The translations under genes and the position numbers were made by a program. Shown piece by piece: positions 1-11,012 of a DNA stretch of 64,000 nucleotides. Within the stretch, counting starts at the first letter, position 1; each line of letters begins with the position of its first letter. Source of the stretch: Pohlia nutans. Its lineage: Eukaryota > Streptophyta > Bryopsida > Bryales > Mniaceae. Where the stretch lies: positions 26,333,501 to 26,397,500 of the forward strand of contig CM040088.1 in the NCBI GenBank assembly GCA_022496805.1. Reading direction: 5' to 3'. The notes beneath the pieces are model-generated. The model saw nothing but the letters and a program-made list of their open reading frames with translations. It did no database searches and was not told the origin of the DNA.

Positions 1-1079
1 TTTTACTCCCCCATGCAAAAAATCCAAAAAAATGCTATTTTTTACCTTGTAACTATAAGATCTTGTCCTAAACTATTTGAAAAACATACACAACAAATTT
101 CGTTGATTTTGACTGCACGGATTGCAAGATAATTGCGTTTGATGGTAAAAAACACCCCAAAAAACACGTGCCCGAAAATTTCAGATGCGTTTGACCATGG
201 CTACATCAAAAAAACCTCAGTACCGAAACCTGTCGCACTTCACTTTCACATTATGATGCTACTTAGTTGTGTACCAATTTTCGTTGCATTTGGAGATGTT
301 TAGGATGTTGAAGAACACCTTGCACTTGTTGGGGGTTTAAAAGTTAAAAAAAAAACTGTGTTTTTGGAATTGCAATATTTTTTACTTTTTTAATTTAAAA
401 TACGAATCCGAGCAGTGAAACACAAGTACATTCCACCCTCTATGGAATGGTGAAAAAAAAATTGAAAAAAAAAAAATCTCCAAGTTTTAGAAGACATGTA
501 GCACATTTTCTAAGAATTTTGGGGGTTAGGGGGGAAATAAAGGGTGGAGGAAGGGAATTGAAGTGCCAACCCATTCCAATGTTCATGACCCCACTAACTC
601 TCAAGGTGTACTGCCACGTGGCAGTCCCTCATTGGACGATTTTAATTTTAATTTTTAATTTTAAAAAACGATTTTAATTTTCAAATTTTTAAATAATATT
701 TTTTAATTATAAAATTGAACTTTTAGTTTAAAATAATAATTTAAAACTTAAAATAATAATTTTCAGTTTAAAATAATATTTTATTTATAAAAAATTAAAA
801 TTAAAATTATATATATATAATGAGTTTGGAAAATGGGGTGGTCTTGTGCCCCCCACAGTCCACCCCATTTTCCACACGCCGCCCATCTTGTTGCCCCCCC
901 TAAAATTCAACTATTTATCTATTGCCCCGTTGTCCTTTCTCCCGAAAAAAACACATTTCCCCTCATAACTTTCACATACGGTGTCGGAATTCAAAAAAAA
1001 AAAAAAAATCCCCATTTTCGTGGCACATTGGGGACTCTACTATTAAATTTCCTTCAAAATTCGATTAAAAATGTGTTCA

Positions 1080-1139
1080 CCGGAACCTACCCGGTTCTCT
1101 AAATGTCCTAGTTAGGACACTTGGTCCTTTAGGGGTTAA
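1080..1139. repeat. One terminus of a TTAA-flanked element (family A)
   Basis: The last 60 bases before TTAA (1136-1139) are the reverse complement, with mismatches, of the left end of the element at 46306-47235. Both contain CCTAAAGGACCAAGTGTCC-type sequence and an ACCGGGTAGGTTCC block. Only this terminus is recognisable; the partner end is diverged or lies left of the window. Upstream sequence (1-1079) is AT-rich with homopolymer runs and no supportable gene. Confidence 0.55.
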
Positions 1140-1164
1140 GGTGGACGTGTAAGGTAGAGTTACC

Positions 1165-1494
1165 TTAACCCCTAAACGTACCAACCCTTTGAACAGAAGT
1201 AGATGCTAGCCTCAAAAATAGATATTAGCATGACTCAAATGTACTGGAGGTGTACATGAGAGGTCCATTGCAAGCATAAAATCTACCCAAAAAATTTGAC
1301 ATACTTGCATTTGAAGGCCTCTCCAATATTATCAACATCTCCCCATCACAAGAGATTTACTTTAATTGATAAAGAACCTAATGGGCTTTTAAAGATGACT
1401 TGGATGAAAGTCATCCAAGATTTTATGAGAAAGTTACAAGGCTTTGAATCTGTTCGTGGTCCAGTTTCTGGACGCTAGGACATTTAGGGGTTAA
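1165..1494. mobile_element. Short TTAA-flanked non-autonomous DNA element
   Basis: It begins TTAACCCCTAAACGT at 1165 and ends ACATTTAGGGGTTAA at 1494, giving terminal inverted repeats of about 13 bases bounded by TTAA on both sides. TTAA flanks with CCC/GGG ends are the known signature of piggyBac-superfamily insertions. There is no transposase frame in its 330 bases. Confidence 0.6.
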
Positions 1495-1634
1495 TTGGAG
1501 AAAAGTCTGGTGCTTTTGTACTTTGCGTTGCAAAGTGGCCTTTCAATTGGCAAATTCTGCACTAATTCCTTGAACTATCAAGGCCCACTTTGAAATAGTT
1601 GTTGAGAATGATGTTGTGATATTAAGAATTAAGT

Positions 1635-2055
1635 TAAGGTGGTTACCCCATTCCCAACTCAATAAGAAATACGGATATGAGACATTGATATTATTTAGTA
1701 TTATTATTTTTTAGGGTTAGGCAAGAAGAAATAGATTTCAACACAAGTTGAAACATAATTTTTGGATGAAGAATGAATTAGTTATAAATTTTCGAAGTTG
1801 AAGCATGACACATCCCATTCACGTCACATAGGTAGAGTTATTTCTGTTTAAAGAAGATTTGTATTGCACACACTAAAGATGCTTAAACCAACAACAACGA
1901 ATCCATAACCACACTTACATATACTAAAACCAACAAGAGAAAACCCATTTTCACTTGTAACTCATGCTAAAACCAACATCATTGCAACATTGATTGTGGA
2001 AAATGCCCCTACCTGTTGGTTTAAGGCGCCAGTTGGTAATGGGGTAACCACCTTA
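1635..2055. mobile_element. TA-flanked MITE
   Basis: The left end TAAGGTGGTTACCCCATT and right end AATGGGGTAACCACCTTA are perfect inverted copies; the match continues inward with one mismatch. TA at both edges fits a TA target duplication as used by Tc1/mariner-type (Stowaway) MITEs. The interior is non-coding. Confidence 0.6.
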
Positions 2056-3318
2056 GATGACTCCTTTGAACGAGTCCTTTCTGCTCCTCTGTTGGTGACT
2101 TGACCTCTCAGTACTAGTAAACCAGCATTGTACTGTACTTGGCTTCTGCTTTGATTGTACTAGTTCCTTGCAATGTATCTCTTTTGTTTGCTAAAAAATA
2201 TATTAAATAAAAAATCTGCATTGTACTGGTATCTATATCACCAACTAGACACGCATCGTACTGGTATCTCTTTCCTGAACTCGGGAAAGTCACGTGCGAA
2301 AATCTTAAAATTCACGTGAAGAAAATGAAAGGGATAATTTTATTCGATTTGAGAAACTTGTAAAGACAAGTAGTTCCAAAATAGCCCTAAAAATCCATTT
2401 ATAGAACATACTTGAATATTCTTTAATGTATTTATAATATTCTCAAAATTGATGAATATATTAGGAATATTTTCATTATTTAATATCCCTCTCTAAATAC
2501 CCTTTTCCCAGCGGGATATTTAATTGATTCCTGTGAGTTCCTGCATGACGTCATTGTACCATTATGTATTGCATTACTTCAACATAATTATCATTATGAA
2601 TACCAAACTCCACACTAGTGTAATACCAGTGAGGTGTTACCAAAATCTAAACCCCTGTTAGGGAGGATCCCCATGAGAGACCCGTGCCCGCTCTGCAAAG
2701 AAAGAATAAACTAATTTTACACCATGCTTTGAATTAGAAAACAGGTGCTAGAGCGATAGGACGGGTTTGGCACTTCCTCAAACCAAGGTTGCTATTTTTC
2801 ACATACCTGTCTCATTTTTATTAGAGGAGAATCAGAGGAGATTGAACACCGAACCGATTGTCTAATTTTTGCGGGAGCGAGGCGAGGTGCTGAACGGGGA
2901 GCGGCTCTTATAAGAGTAGCACATTGAAGTGCTTGGCATATGTAAGGTACCGTATTATGCTACAACTGAAGATCATGTAGTGTACAATTCCAACCTCCTA
3001 ACCTATATTTATTACATAATTAGCTTGGCATGTGCCGGAGTCCGGCATGACAATTTCGGTGGTGGAATTTTTGTGAGAGTGTGTATACATGCGTGCACCA
3101 CCCTATGTTATGATCGTGTGAGGGAATCGTAGTGAGAGCGTGTGTACAACAATGTGCTGCTAGTTTCAAATGATATACATAATTAAACAAAATGTTGTCC
3201 GTACACGTAAAATATAAGAGCATCTGCACCCATGCACTAGGTGGGTCTAACACACAGTCAAACTAAATGAAAATGTTGAATGCCTTTCCAAATAGTCTCC
3301 AGGGCTTCAATCTAGCGT
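2056..3318. other. Gene-less stretch
   Basis: AT-rich, no convincing ORF, no splice-consistent exon set and no terminal repeat pair that I can see. The short frames here have no family resemblance. Confidence 0.4.
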
Positions 3319-3484
3319 ATATACCCCTAAACGTCCTCACTTTTTCCAAATTTGGTAGTTTTGCACAGATGCATTGTAAAATGCAACTAAGAGGGATATT
3401 TTGAACTTGATGTACTAATAAAAGTTGTACATTATGAATTTTAGATTCTATCCATATGGTTAGATCTACAATTGCAATCACCAA
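3319..3484. repeat. 3'-truncated copy of the family D TTAA element
   Basis: Runs parallel to 10448-10605: ACCCCTAAACGTCCTCAC, then a TTTGCA(C/A)AGATGCATTGTAAAATG-like stretch, an AAGTTGTACATTATGAATTTT block and a TCTATCCATA block. The left TTAA has become TATA and similarity stops near 3484, so this is a truncated fragment. Confidence 0.6.
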
Positions 3485-4682
3485 GTAGCCGTACTGTAAA
3501 CATCTCTCGTAATACATATGTATGACTACTATATATTTGCTCATACAATTTGTATTGTGTAGTGAAAAATAATGATTATATACTATAATACTTTGTATAC
3601 ACAAGTACAAAGATGCACACAGGGCGGACATTTAGTGTGCAGATTGGAACCTACGTGCGACAAGAGTGTATTTTTTAGGGGAGTGTTTACCTATGGATTT
3701 TGATTAATATGTACCCTATTGTTAGATCTATTTCTAACATGCATAATTGGGAATATCTTATTATTATTTATAATACCAAATTGGAGTTAATTTATGGGCC
3801 CCTATTGTAGTTACAAATTTTATATTTGTTTCGAAACTTCCAAGTCTTAGTGATGCAAAAAACCTCAAAAATGTAGTACTATCTACTGAAGTATGTAAAC
3901 AAAATAAACATAACAACACACATAAGCCAAACAAGAGATGTGGGAGTATTCACAAAAAACATGGGTGATCACACTGAACTCTAGGGATCATAAGGCTCAC
4001 AATTCTAGTGATAATACTGACCAGTTCCAGTGATCACATGAAACAACTTCAGCCTAAAACTGATCACAACACATGAAGGTTCATACAACACTGATCACGT
4101 AACATGAAGATCACAAAGAGACATGAAGAACACATGAAATACACATAAGCCCTGTAAAGCAAAATAGAGTAAAGCAAAACAAATACACAACACATGAGAT
4201 ACACAAATCAAAAATCATGCATTCATTTGTGTTGATGAACACAAGAAAGGAGCCAACAAAAAACTGGACGCCATGCTCAACAATCGTGCAGTGTTTGTGG
4301 TGTGTTCACAAACACAAGCTTTGAGCTAAACCTATATTGACACAAGTACGTGAATCCAGAAACCCTAACAAGCAATGTATGATCATAGAAAAGTTTGGCA
4401 AAAAAAAGCTGTACAAGAAGAGAGAAAAATCCGTCCTCAAAAGTTCAGAGTGGCCACCATCAAGATTTAGGGTGGAGCCACCACATTGTGTCCATTTGTG
4501 CACTTTGCCTCTGTACGAGTGGCAGCCAACTTGTGGAGGTCCACGCACACTAGGTCTAAAGCCGTTGATACCAAGATTATGATACGTTTTAAAGTTCCAA
4601 CTGGACATGATAGTTAAATACATAAAAATAAACAACTTTCTATTCAGAAGAGAATTCAAAAAAGTTACAAATTTTCATTTAA
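3485..4682. other. Gene-less stretch
   Basis: A-rich sequence with many short CACATGAA/ATGAAGATCAC-like words around 3950-4150. The opposed frames near 4306-4659 show no recognisable domain. Nothing further identified. Confidence 0.35.
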
Positions 4683-6214
4683 AACACGCAATTCGCTATT
4701 TACGCACTTGACCATATAATCATGCACTAGGCCCCCAAGCGCATTAAAAAATTTGTTTAAAAAATTCTCTAAAAAAACAACGATATTTGTCTTTCTACAA
4801 TCCTTTACATTATAAACAAACAATTCATTTTTTAATTTATTATCCTTATCTTTAACTTTTTTATATCTTTTCTTTTTTATATCTTTTCTTTTTTATATCT
4901 TTTCTTTTATCTTGTTTGCTTTCTTGTCTTTCTTTTTTCTTCCTTCTTGACATTTTTTTTCTTCATTTTTTTTCTTTCCATTTTTGGCTCTTATTGTGCA
5001 ATCGCCCATCCCACACCCACACCAAGGTTTTTTTGTTTTTTTGTTTTTTCTTCTTCTTTTTAAGGGTTTAGCTTGCCATTGTGTCGCTGAACTCTACAAA
5101 AAAAAATCAAAATCAAAATTTAAAAATAATAAAATAATCAAGGTAGGTACGCCCATTGGTTGAACCCTAAATAGCGGTAAAGATTTTTTTATTTTTTAAT
5201 ATTTTTATAATTTTTTTCTACTTTTTTCGGCCATTGGATGCGCGGCCGCGTACCCTATCGATTTCTCTCACATTTCCTCTTCCTCCCCTCTCCTCATATA
5301 AAAAAGAAGAAACAAAAGAAAAAGAAAATACAAAGAAGAAAATAAATAAATCAATCACGGTGGGTACAGCCACCAGCTATATGCTAAACAACGGCGATTT
5401 AAAAAAATAAAATAAAAATAAAAAAGTGAAGAGACTCTTCCTTCCCACCCAACGCTGAGAGTAGATTTTTTTGTTTTTTTATTTTATTTTTAAAATTTAA
5501 AATTTAATTAATTTGTTTTCCGCCGTTGACTAGGGTACAGCTAGCAGTTGTACCTATCCTGAATGTCTTCTTCTTTTGTTTTTTGTTTTGTATATGAAGA
5601 GAGGGGAAGAGAGGAGAGGGAGAGGGAAGGGATAGGGTGCGTGGCTGCGCACCCAACGGTCGAGAAAAGCAAAAATTAAAATAAATAAATTACAAAATTA
5701 AAAAAAAATTAAAAATTAAAAATTATTCTTCTCGACCGTTTAGGGTTCAGTCGGTCACTGTACCCACCATCATTTTTTTTAATTTTTAATTTTTGGTACG
5801 GTTTAGCGACACAAATGGCAAGCTAAACCCTAATAAAGAAGGGAGAAAAAAAAAACCTTGGTGCAAGTGTTGGATCCGCGGCTGCACAAGAAGAGCCAAA
5901 AATGGAAAGAAAAGAATGAAGAAAAAATAGAAGTAAAACAAAAGACAAGAAGGAAGACAAGAAGGAAGAAAAGAACAAGGAAGACAAGAGGAAGACAAGA
6001 GGAAGACAAGAAATATGACAGAAAAGAAATCAAGAGAAAAGAAAAGATAAAGACAAGGATAAAATAATTTCAAATGAATTGTCTGTTTACAATGTAAGTG
6101 ATTGTAGACAAAAATTGTTGTTTTTAGAGAACTTTTTAGACATTTAAAAAAAAACCAAAGTTGCTCATGAAATGAGCGCACTTGGCCGAGTGCATAAATA
6201 GCGAATTGTGTGTT
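4683..6214. mobile_element. Long-TIR fold-back element, copy 1
   Basis: The left end AACACGCAATTCGCTATTTA (4683) is mirrored by TAAATAGCGAATTGTGTGTT (ending 6214). The inversion continues inward over hundreds of bases: the GCACTTG block, the TTCTCTAAAAAAACAA block, the TTGTAAACAAACAATT-like block, then pyrimidine-rich left arm against purine-rich right arm. A second family member lies at 26265-27432 and a fragment at about 20264. The lysine/arginine-rich frame at 5858-6067 is only translation of the purine tract. I could not find a clear target duplication, so the superfamily is unassigned; long TIRs suggest MULE-like or Foldback. Confidence 0.65.
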
Positions 6215-6426
6215 GTAATTGGTCCATTGACTATTTGGTATGTGAGGGTGGAGAAGTATAAGTTGAAGAACTCTTCACGTAATGTACAGTACACCAACCT
6301 ATTACCACCATGTTTCCAATTCTGTCCACATGTACTAACAATAGACATTATTTTTTTGGAATGTACACCACCAAAATATGAGGATGGAATTGGAAACATG
6401 GTGATAATAGATTGGTGTACCTTATA

Positions 6427-6729
6427 TCTTTTATATTAAGTACACAATGTCACGATACCATGTCACGAAATCATCCATGTTTCACATCCATGCCTTTCAT
6501 CCAATTTTTCATCATGTTCTCAAATCATTCTCCACAGTTCCCATGATGTTCCCCGAAGCTTGGCATCACATTTCCTACCGTTCCTTAATGTTCCCTAATG
6601 TTCCCTAATGTTTCCTAATGTTCCCAAGTTCTCTTTATGTTCCCAAAGTTACCATGTTCTTTTTATGTTCCCAATTGATTCCCACGTTCCCAATGCAATG
6701 TTGGTGCATTGCAACAGGGTGTTTGCTAG
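6427..6729 (+). mobile_element. Small non-autonomous Helitron candidate, copy 1
   Basis: It starts TC after an A (6426) and ends CTAG before a T (6730). Fourteen bases before the terminal CTAG is a hairpin with perfect 7-base arms CAATGCA/TGCATTG (6691-6711). TC start, 3' hairpin, CTRR end and insertion between A and T are the diagnostic Helitron features. It aligns along its length with 28161-28502. The interior is rich in repeated GTTCCC(T/A)AAT words and non-coding. Confidence 0.65.
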
Positions 6730-7076
6730 TATTTGTAATTTCAGCATGTGAGTTTCAATGTGCAAGAGTGTGGATGCTCACTAAGTACTGTTTTTTGGTC
6801 TAATTAGCAGGGCAACAGTGAGTGCAGGCGTGGACTTGGAAGTTGTTGAAAGATGGTCATTGCTCCATGCAGCAGTTGGGCCTCCTCCTCATCCACTCAT
6901 TACTGGCAAGTCTTGAAATGATGATGTTCTTGAAGTTTTTGCACTTGCTTTGTGTGTTTGACTTTTTCTTTTGCTTTTTCTCTTTGACACAAAGGGAGCT
7001 TTATTCCAACTTTTTTTGGGTTTCAGGCAGGAATTTCATGTAGAAGTTCTCTCTCGAGTTCTCTAAGAATCAAACA

Positions 7077-7562
7077 CAGTTTTCTCATCCGTCATTGACT
7101 TTTTGCAGTATGGATTTTTTACATGATCCAATTAGGAAGGGGATGATTTGTGAAAATTTTATGCCTCATTTCATGTTGTAGTGATTCACCAAAAATTTCG
7201 AAGATTTCATTGTAAAAGTGGTCTTAAAAAAGTCAACTCATAAAATTAAGTGATCAAAAAATCTCCAAAAATCACTACACTTAGAGTATTACATTCACCA
7301 ATCACAACAAATTTCATGTACAGATTGTCAATATCTTATTTATAATCAAATTACAAAAGAATTTTCAATTTTAAGTTTCAATTTTTATACAAAAATATTG
7401 GTGATAGCAATCATAGATCTAAATGTACGGATAGAATCAAAAACTCACAATGTACAACTTTTGTTCATACATCAAGTTCAAAATATCCCTCTTAGATACA
7501 TTTTATAAGACATCTTAAAAAGTCTCCAAATCTGGAGAGGGGTGAGGATGTTTAGGGGTTAA
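7077..7562. mobile_element. Family D TTAA element, inverted copy 1
   Basis: Reverse complement of the 10446-11012 element, sharing a TTATGCCTCATTTCATGTTG block, an ATCACTACACTTAGAGTATTACA-like block and a TACAACTTTT block. It ends GGATGTTTAGGGGTTAA at 7562. The left terminus is diverged and the boundary approximate. Confidence 0.6.
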
Positions 7563-8148
7563 CTGCCGAGGCGTTCATTTTTTGGACTACGTACAAATCT
7601 CATCCACATTTTCTCATCCGTCATGCACTCTTTGCAGTGTGGAATTTTTACTATAGATTTTATGGGGAGTTAGCTTCATGCATGTGTGAACTGGTTAGAA
7701 AGGGGATGATTTGTGAAATTTTATGCCTCATTTCATATTGTAGTGATTGGGGCAGTGATTCACCGAAAAATTCTAAGATCTTAGTTCAAAATAGTTCAAA
7801 AGTGCTCTTGAAAAAATAAACTCAAAAATTTAAGAGACCAAAAAAATTTCAAAAATCACTATGCTTAGAGTATTACATTTCAACTCATCACAACAAATTT
7901 CATCCACAGATTGTCAATATCTTATTCGTGATCGAATTGCAAAAGAATATTGAATTTTAAGTTTCAAATTTTATACAAAAATAATGGTGATTGCAATCAT
8001 AAATCTAACTGTATGAAAAGAATTTAAAATTCATAATGTACAACTTTTATTCATACATCAAGCTCAAAATATCCCTCTTAATTGCATTTTATAACGCATC
8101 TTTGCAATTCTCCAAATCTTGAGAGTGTTGTGGACATTTAGGGGTTAA
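7559..8148. mobile_element. Family D TTAA element, inverted copy 2
   Basis: A second copy, same orientation, starting at the TTAA (7559-7562) that ends copy 1 and closing with GACATTTAGGGGTTAA at 8148. The interior matches copy 1 block for block. Its left TIR is altered to TTAACTGCCGAGGCGTTC. The two are therefore head-to-tail neighbours sharing one TTAA. Confidence 0.6.
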
Positions 8149-8535
8149 AAGCTATGTAATTAAATTCCTTAAATCAATGGCTACAAGAGTTTCTTGTCCG
8201 ACTAATTAAATTTTAACACTTTATAATGCATGAAAATGCACATGTCATGAAAAGAAAAGCCTTAAAATAAGCAGAGTTGCATGCCCAGGTTGATCATAAA
8301 CTTTAAATTTCGTGTACTAGTAAATGACCTCTGCAGCGATTTCTCTTGCATGCTGGACTTTTGCATGTAAAGAGAATTCCTTGCCAACATTCATTGCTGA
8401 TGCAATTGAGCAATTCTGAAACCCATGAAGTCATTGCGAAGTCCACACATCATGTTTGTTTTTATTGTCATGAATGGAGTCATGATGCCCTTCAGCATAT
8501 TTATGAGACAAGAAAATAGTCACACGATTCTAAGG

Positions 8536-8704
8536 TGACTATTGTAGACATGCTAATAACCGTACACTGCCAATCACCGTGCACTTCAATGCAAATAAAA
8601 CGATCAACAAGGTGCATAATACTGTGCCAAAGGTGCACGATACTGTGCCAAAGGTGCACGGTACTGTGCCAAAGGTGCACGGTAATTGACATGTCTACGA
8701 TAGT
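8536..8704. repeat. Inverted repeat enclosing a 21-base tandem array
   Basis: The left arm (ACTATTGTAGACATG near 8536 plus TAACCGTACAC) and right arm (GTGCACGGTAATT, CATGTCTACGATAGT) pair imperfectly. Inside, a 21-base unit AAGGTGCACGATACTGTGCCA is repeated three times (8609-8671) with a partial fourth copy. Non-coding; the translated frames in both directions just repeat the same peptide. Confidence 0.6.
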
Positions 8705-8862
8705 TAATGCAAATGTGTCAAGTTTTCTTTGGTTGAGAGGGGACTAGTGTAATTCATGATGCCGAGTTCAATGTGAGTCCCACAAAGTACACTCTTGGAC
8801 GATCTTGATTCAAGAGTACACCTTAGAATTATGTACCGGTACTATGTGCCCATCAGGTTTTG

Positions 8863-8950
8863 TTTTGGGCGATACAACCCACAGGAGGACCACTCATATG
8901 TTGGAAGGAGTGCCACACAATGGTTCTCCTGTAGGTTGTATCGCCCAAAA
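8863..8950. repeat. Hairpin-forming inverted repeat
   Basis: Arms TTTTGGGCGATACAACC and GGTTGTATCGCCCAAAA are perfect inverses and the pairing extends with one mismatch into CACAGGAG/CTCCTGTA. It directly precedes a LINE-3'-end-like segment at 8956, so the two may form one SINE-like unit. Confidence 0.6.
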
Positions 8951-8955
8951 ATGCA

Positions 8956-9052
8956 CCAATGACCCTTTGTCCGGTGGGCACTGGCTCATTGTCAAAACAA
9001 ACAAACACTTTATTCACACCGGCCTCAAAAGAGGACCTGAGTTTCTATCTAT
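8956..9052 (+). repeat. Segment similar to the 3' end of the resident LINE
   Basis: CCAATGACCCTTTGTCCG, GGGCACTGG.TCATTG, AACACTTTATTCACACCGGCC and GTTTCTATCTATTG occur here in the same order as in the reverse complement of 54271-54372, the 3' terminus of the minus-strand LINE. It is either a 5'-truncated LINE copy or a SINE that borrowed the LINE tail. Confidence 0.65.
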
Positions 9053-9308
9053 TGCCCAAAAAAGAAACCCAGGTGCCCCTTTTGCAACTTCACAATCAGG
9101 TGATGGACCTTCAGAACGCTTTCACGTTAGCAAAAATATTGAATGCGACTCTCATCAATCCTCCTGACTGTGCTTGATCTTCAACCTCTCAAGTGAACTG
9201 TAGTCTCTTTGATTGCATTTGAAATTTAAGGTATGCCATATGCACTTTGCAAATGCATTCTTCTTCCTCATGAATTCATGTCCTAACATTGCAATTCTTA
9301 TCTCCATT

Positions 9309-9453
9309 AGTAGAAAAGTGATCTTGGGGCACCAAGCTACACTGCAAGAGCATGGTGTCACAAGAGCATTTGGACACCTTTGGACACCAAACTAGTGCCC
9401 AAATGGTCCTGCTCTTGCAGTGTAGCTTGGTGCCCCAAGATCACTTTTCTACT
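9309..9453. repeat. 44-base perfect inverted repeat (hairpin)
   Basis: 9309-9352 (AGTAGAAAAGTGATCTTGGG...) is the exact reverse complement of 9410-9453, separated by a 57-base spacer that contains a smaller inverted repeat of its own. Pairing continues outward with one mismatch. Perfect arms imply recent origin; a MITE is most likely, a small-RNA hairpin is possible. Confidence 0.7.
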
Positions 9454-10445
9454 ATTGGTAGTGCTCCATGGGTGCGTGGTGGAATTGACGCAAGAAACTT
9501 TATGTCATTTTGGATATTGGCAGAGCCAATTTTCTGTTGCCACATTTGATCTCTATGGCAATGTTTCTCGTACAGTTGATCAAGATTCTTGCACTACTGG
9601 AAATGGGTGTGCAAGAGATCGTGACATAGGAACGTCCAAGTGAATTTGCCAAATGAGGTGAGATAGCTTATCTTTAGTAGCAGGCATGCTCAATTTTTTT
9701 ACCTGCTCTACGTACGCGAGGATCTTGATGAATGAGAAAAATGCCGTGAACATCAGAAGCATGGCAACCCTCATCAGAAGTGCATCAGAAGAGAATAGAG
9801 GTTGAGTGAGTAATGCTGAGTCAGTGAGAGCTCTTTCTGCATCATTAACCATATCAAGAATTAATGTCTCATAAAGTTAGCATAAACAAAATGTGGATAT
9901 CTATGGCAAGTGAACCAAGACGACAACAATCACTAGTAGGAAATGTGTCGTTTTTCACTTACTATAAATGAAAAAGGAATGAAACTACGTCAGGCACATG
10001 GGTTGTGTCAGTGTTGGTGAGTGGTTTTGGTCACAAGAAAACAGAGATATAAGCATAATATTCAGCCACTGTTCACTATTTCCACAAAGTGGGGAATGAA
10101 AAACAACAGGTCTGCTACTAGAGAATGTAGACTGAGCCCCTCAGGAGTGTGTTTTCATTGGGAGAACTGTGTATAGACAGCTGTAGGGTGCCGGTAGTTG
10201 CGTGGGATAGTCGTCCTTGGGGGCAGCTGTGGGAAACTAAGGTGTTTTGGATTTGAGAGGGAGAATTCTCTAGTTTTCAATTTGGTCATCACAAGAACAC
10301 ATTGTGGAATTCTAAAAAATAAATTAGAAATTCATGTGGCAGTGGCTCGCAATGGCCGCTGCCTTTTGATATTATTTTTATGATTAGGCAACTCGAAGCG
10401 GATCTGGGATTTGAGAGGGGTGATCTACTACTTCATAATTAGATA
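9454..10445. other. Gene-less stretch
   Basis: No supportable exon set. Short frames on both strands, none with recognisable motifs. Confidence 0.35.
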
Positions 10446-11012
10446 TTAACCCCTAGACGTCGTCACCCCTCTCTAGATTGGGCAGCTTTGCAAAGATGCA
10501 TTATAAAATGGGCAACTAAGAAAATGTATGAATTAAAGTTGTACATTATGAATTTTTGATTCTATCCATACAATTAGATCTGCGATTGCTATCACCAATA
10601 GTTTTCTATAAAATTTGAAATGTAAAACTCAAAATTCTTTTGTAATTTGATTACAAATAAGATATTGACAACGTGTGGATGAAATTTGTGGTGATGGGTT
10701 GAAATGTAATAATCTAAGTGTAGTGATTTTCGGAGATTTTTTGGTTGCTTGATTTTATGAGCTGACTTTTTCAAGAGCACGTTTAGACGAAAATCTTCAA
10801 AATTTTGGGTGAATCACTACAACATGAAATGAGGCATAAAATTTCACAAATCGTCCCCTTTCTAATCGGATCACACATGCATGAAGCTAACCTCCCAAAA
10901 AATATTTAGTAAAAAATCCACTCTGCCAAAAGTGAGAAACTGACAGATGAGAAAAACAACTTCGTTTTTGTACATCGTTCACTTTTTGGATGGATGGACG
11001 TTTAGGGGTTAA
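10446..11012. mobile_element. Complete TTAA-flanked element (family D type copy)
   Basis: TTAACCCCTAGACGTCGTC at the left and GGATGGACGTTTAGGGGTTAA at the right give inverted ends CCCCTA(G/A)ACGTC bounded by TTAA. At 567 bases it has no coding capacity. It serves as reference for copies at 3319, 7077 and 7559. TTAA flanks and CCC-starting ends match the piggyBac pattern, but there is no transposase to prove it. Confidence 0.7.

Noticed and set aside
5858..6067. Lysine/arginine-rich open frame
   Set aside because: It is translation of an AAGAC/GGAAG purine tract in the right arm of a fold-back element; the mirrored arm gives a Leu/Phe/Ser frame. Composition artefact.
8609..8685. CRISPR-like array
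   Set aside because: The 21-mers are contiguous with no spacers, in plant nuclear DNA; simple tandem repeat.
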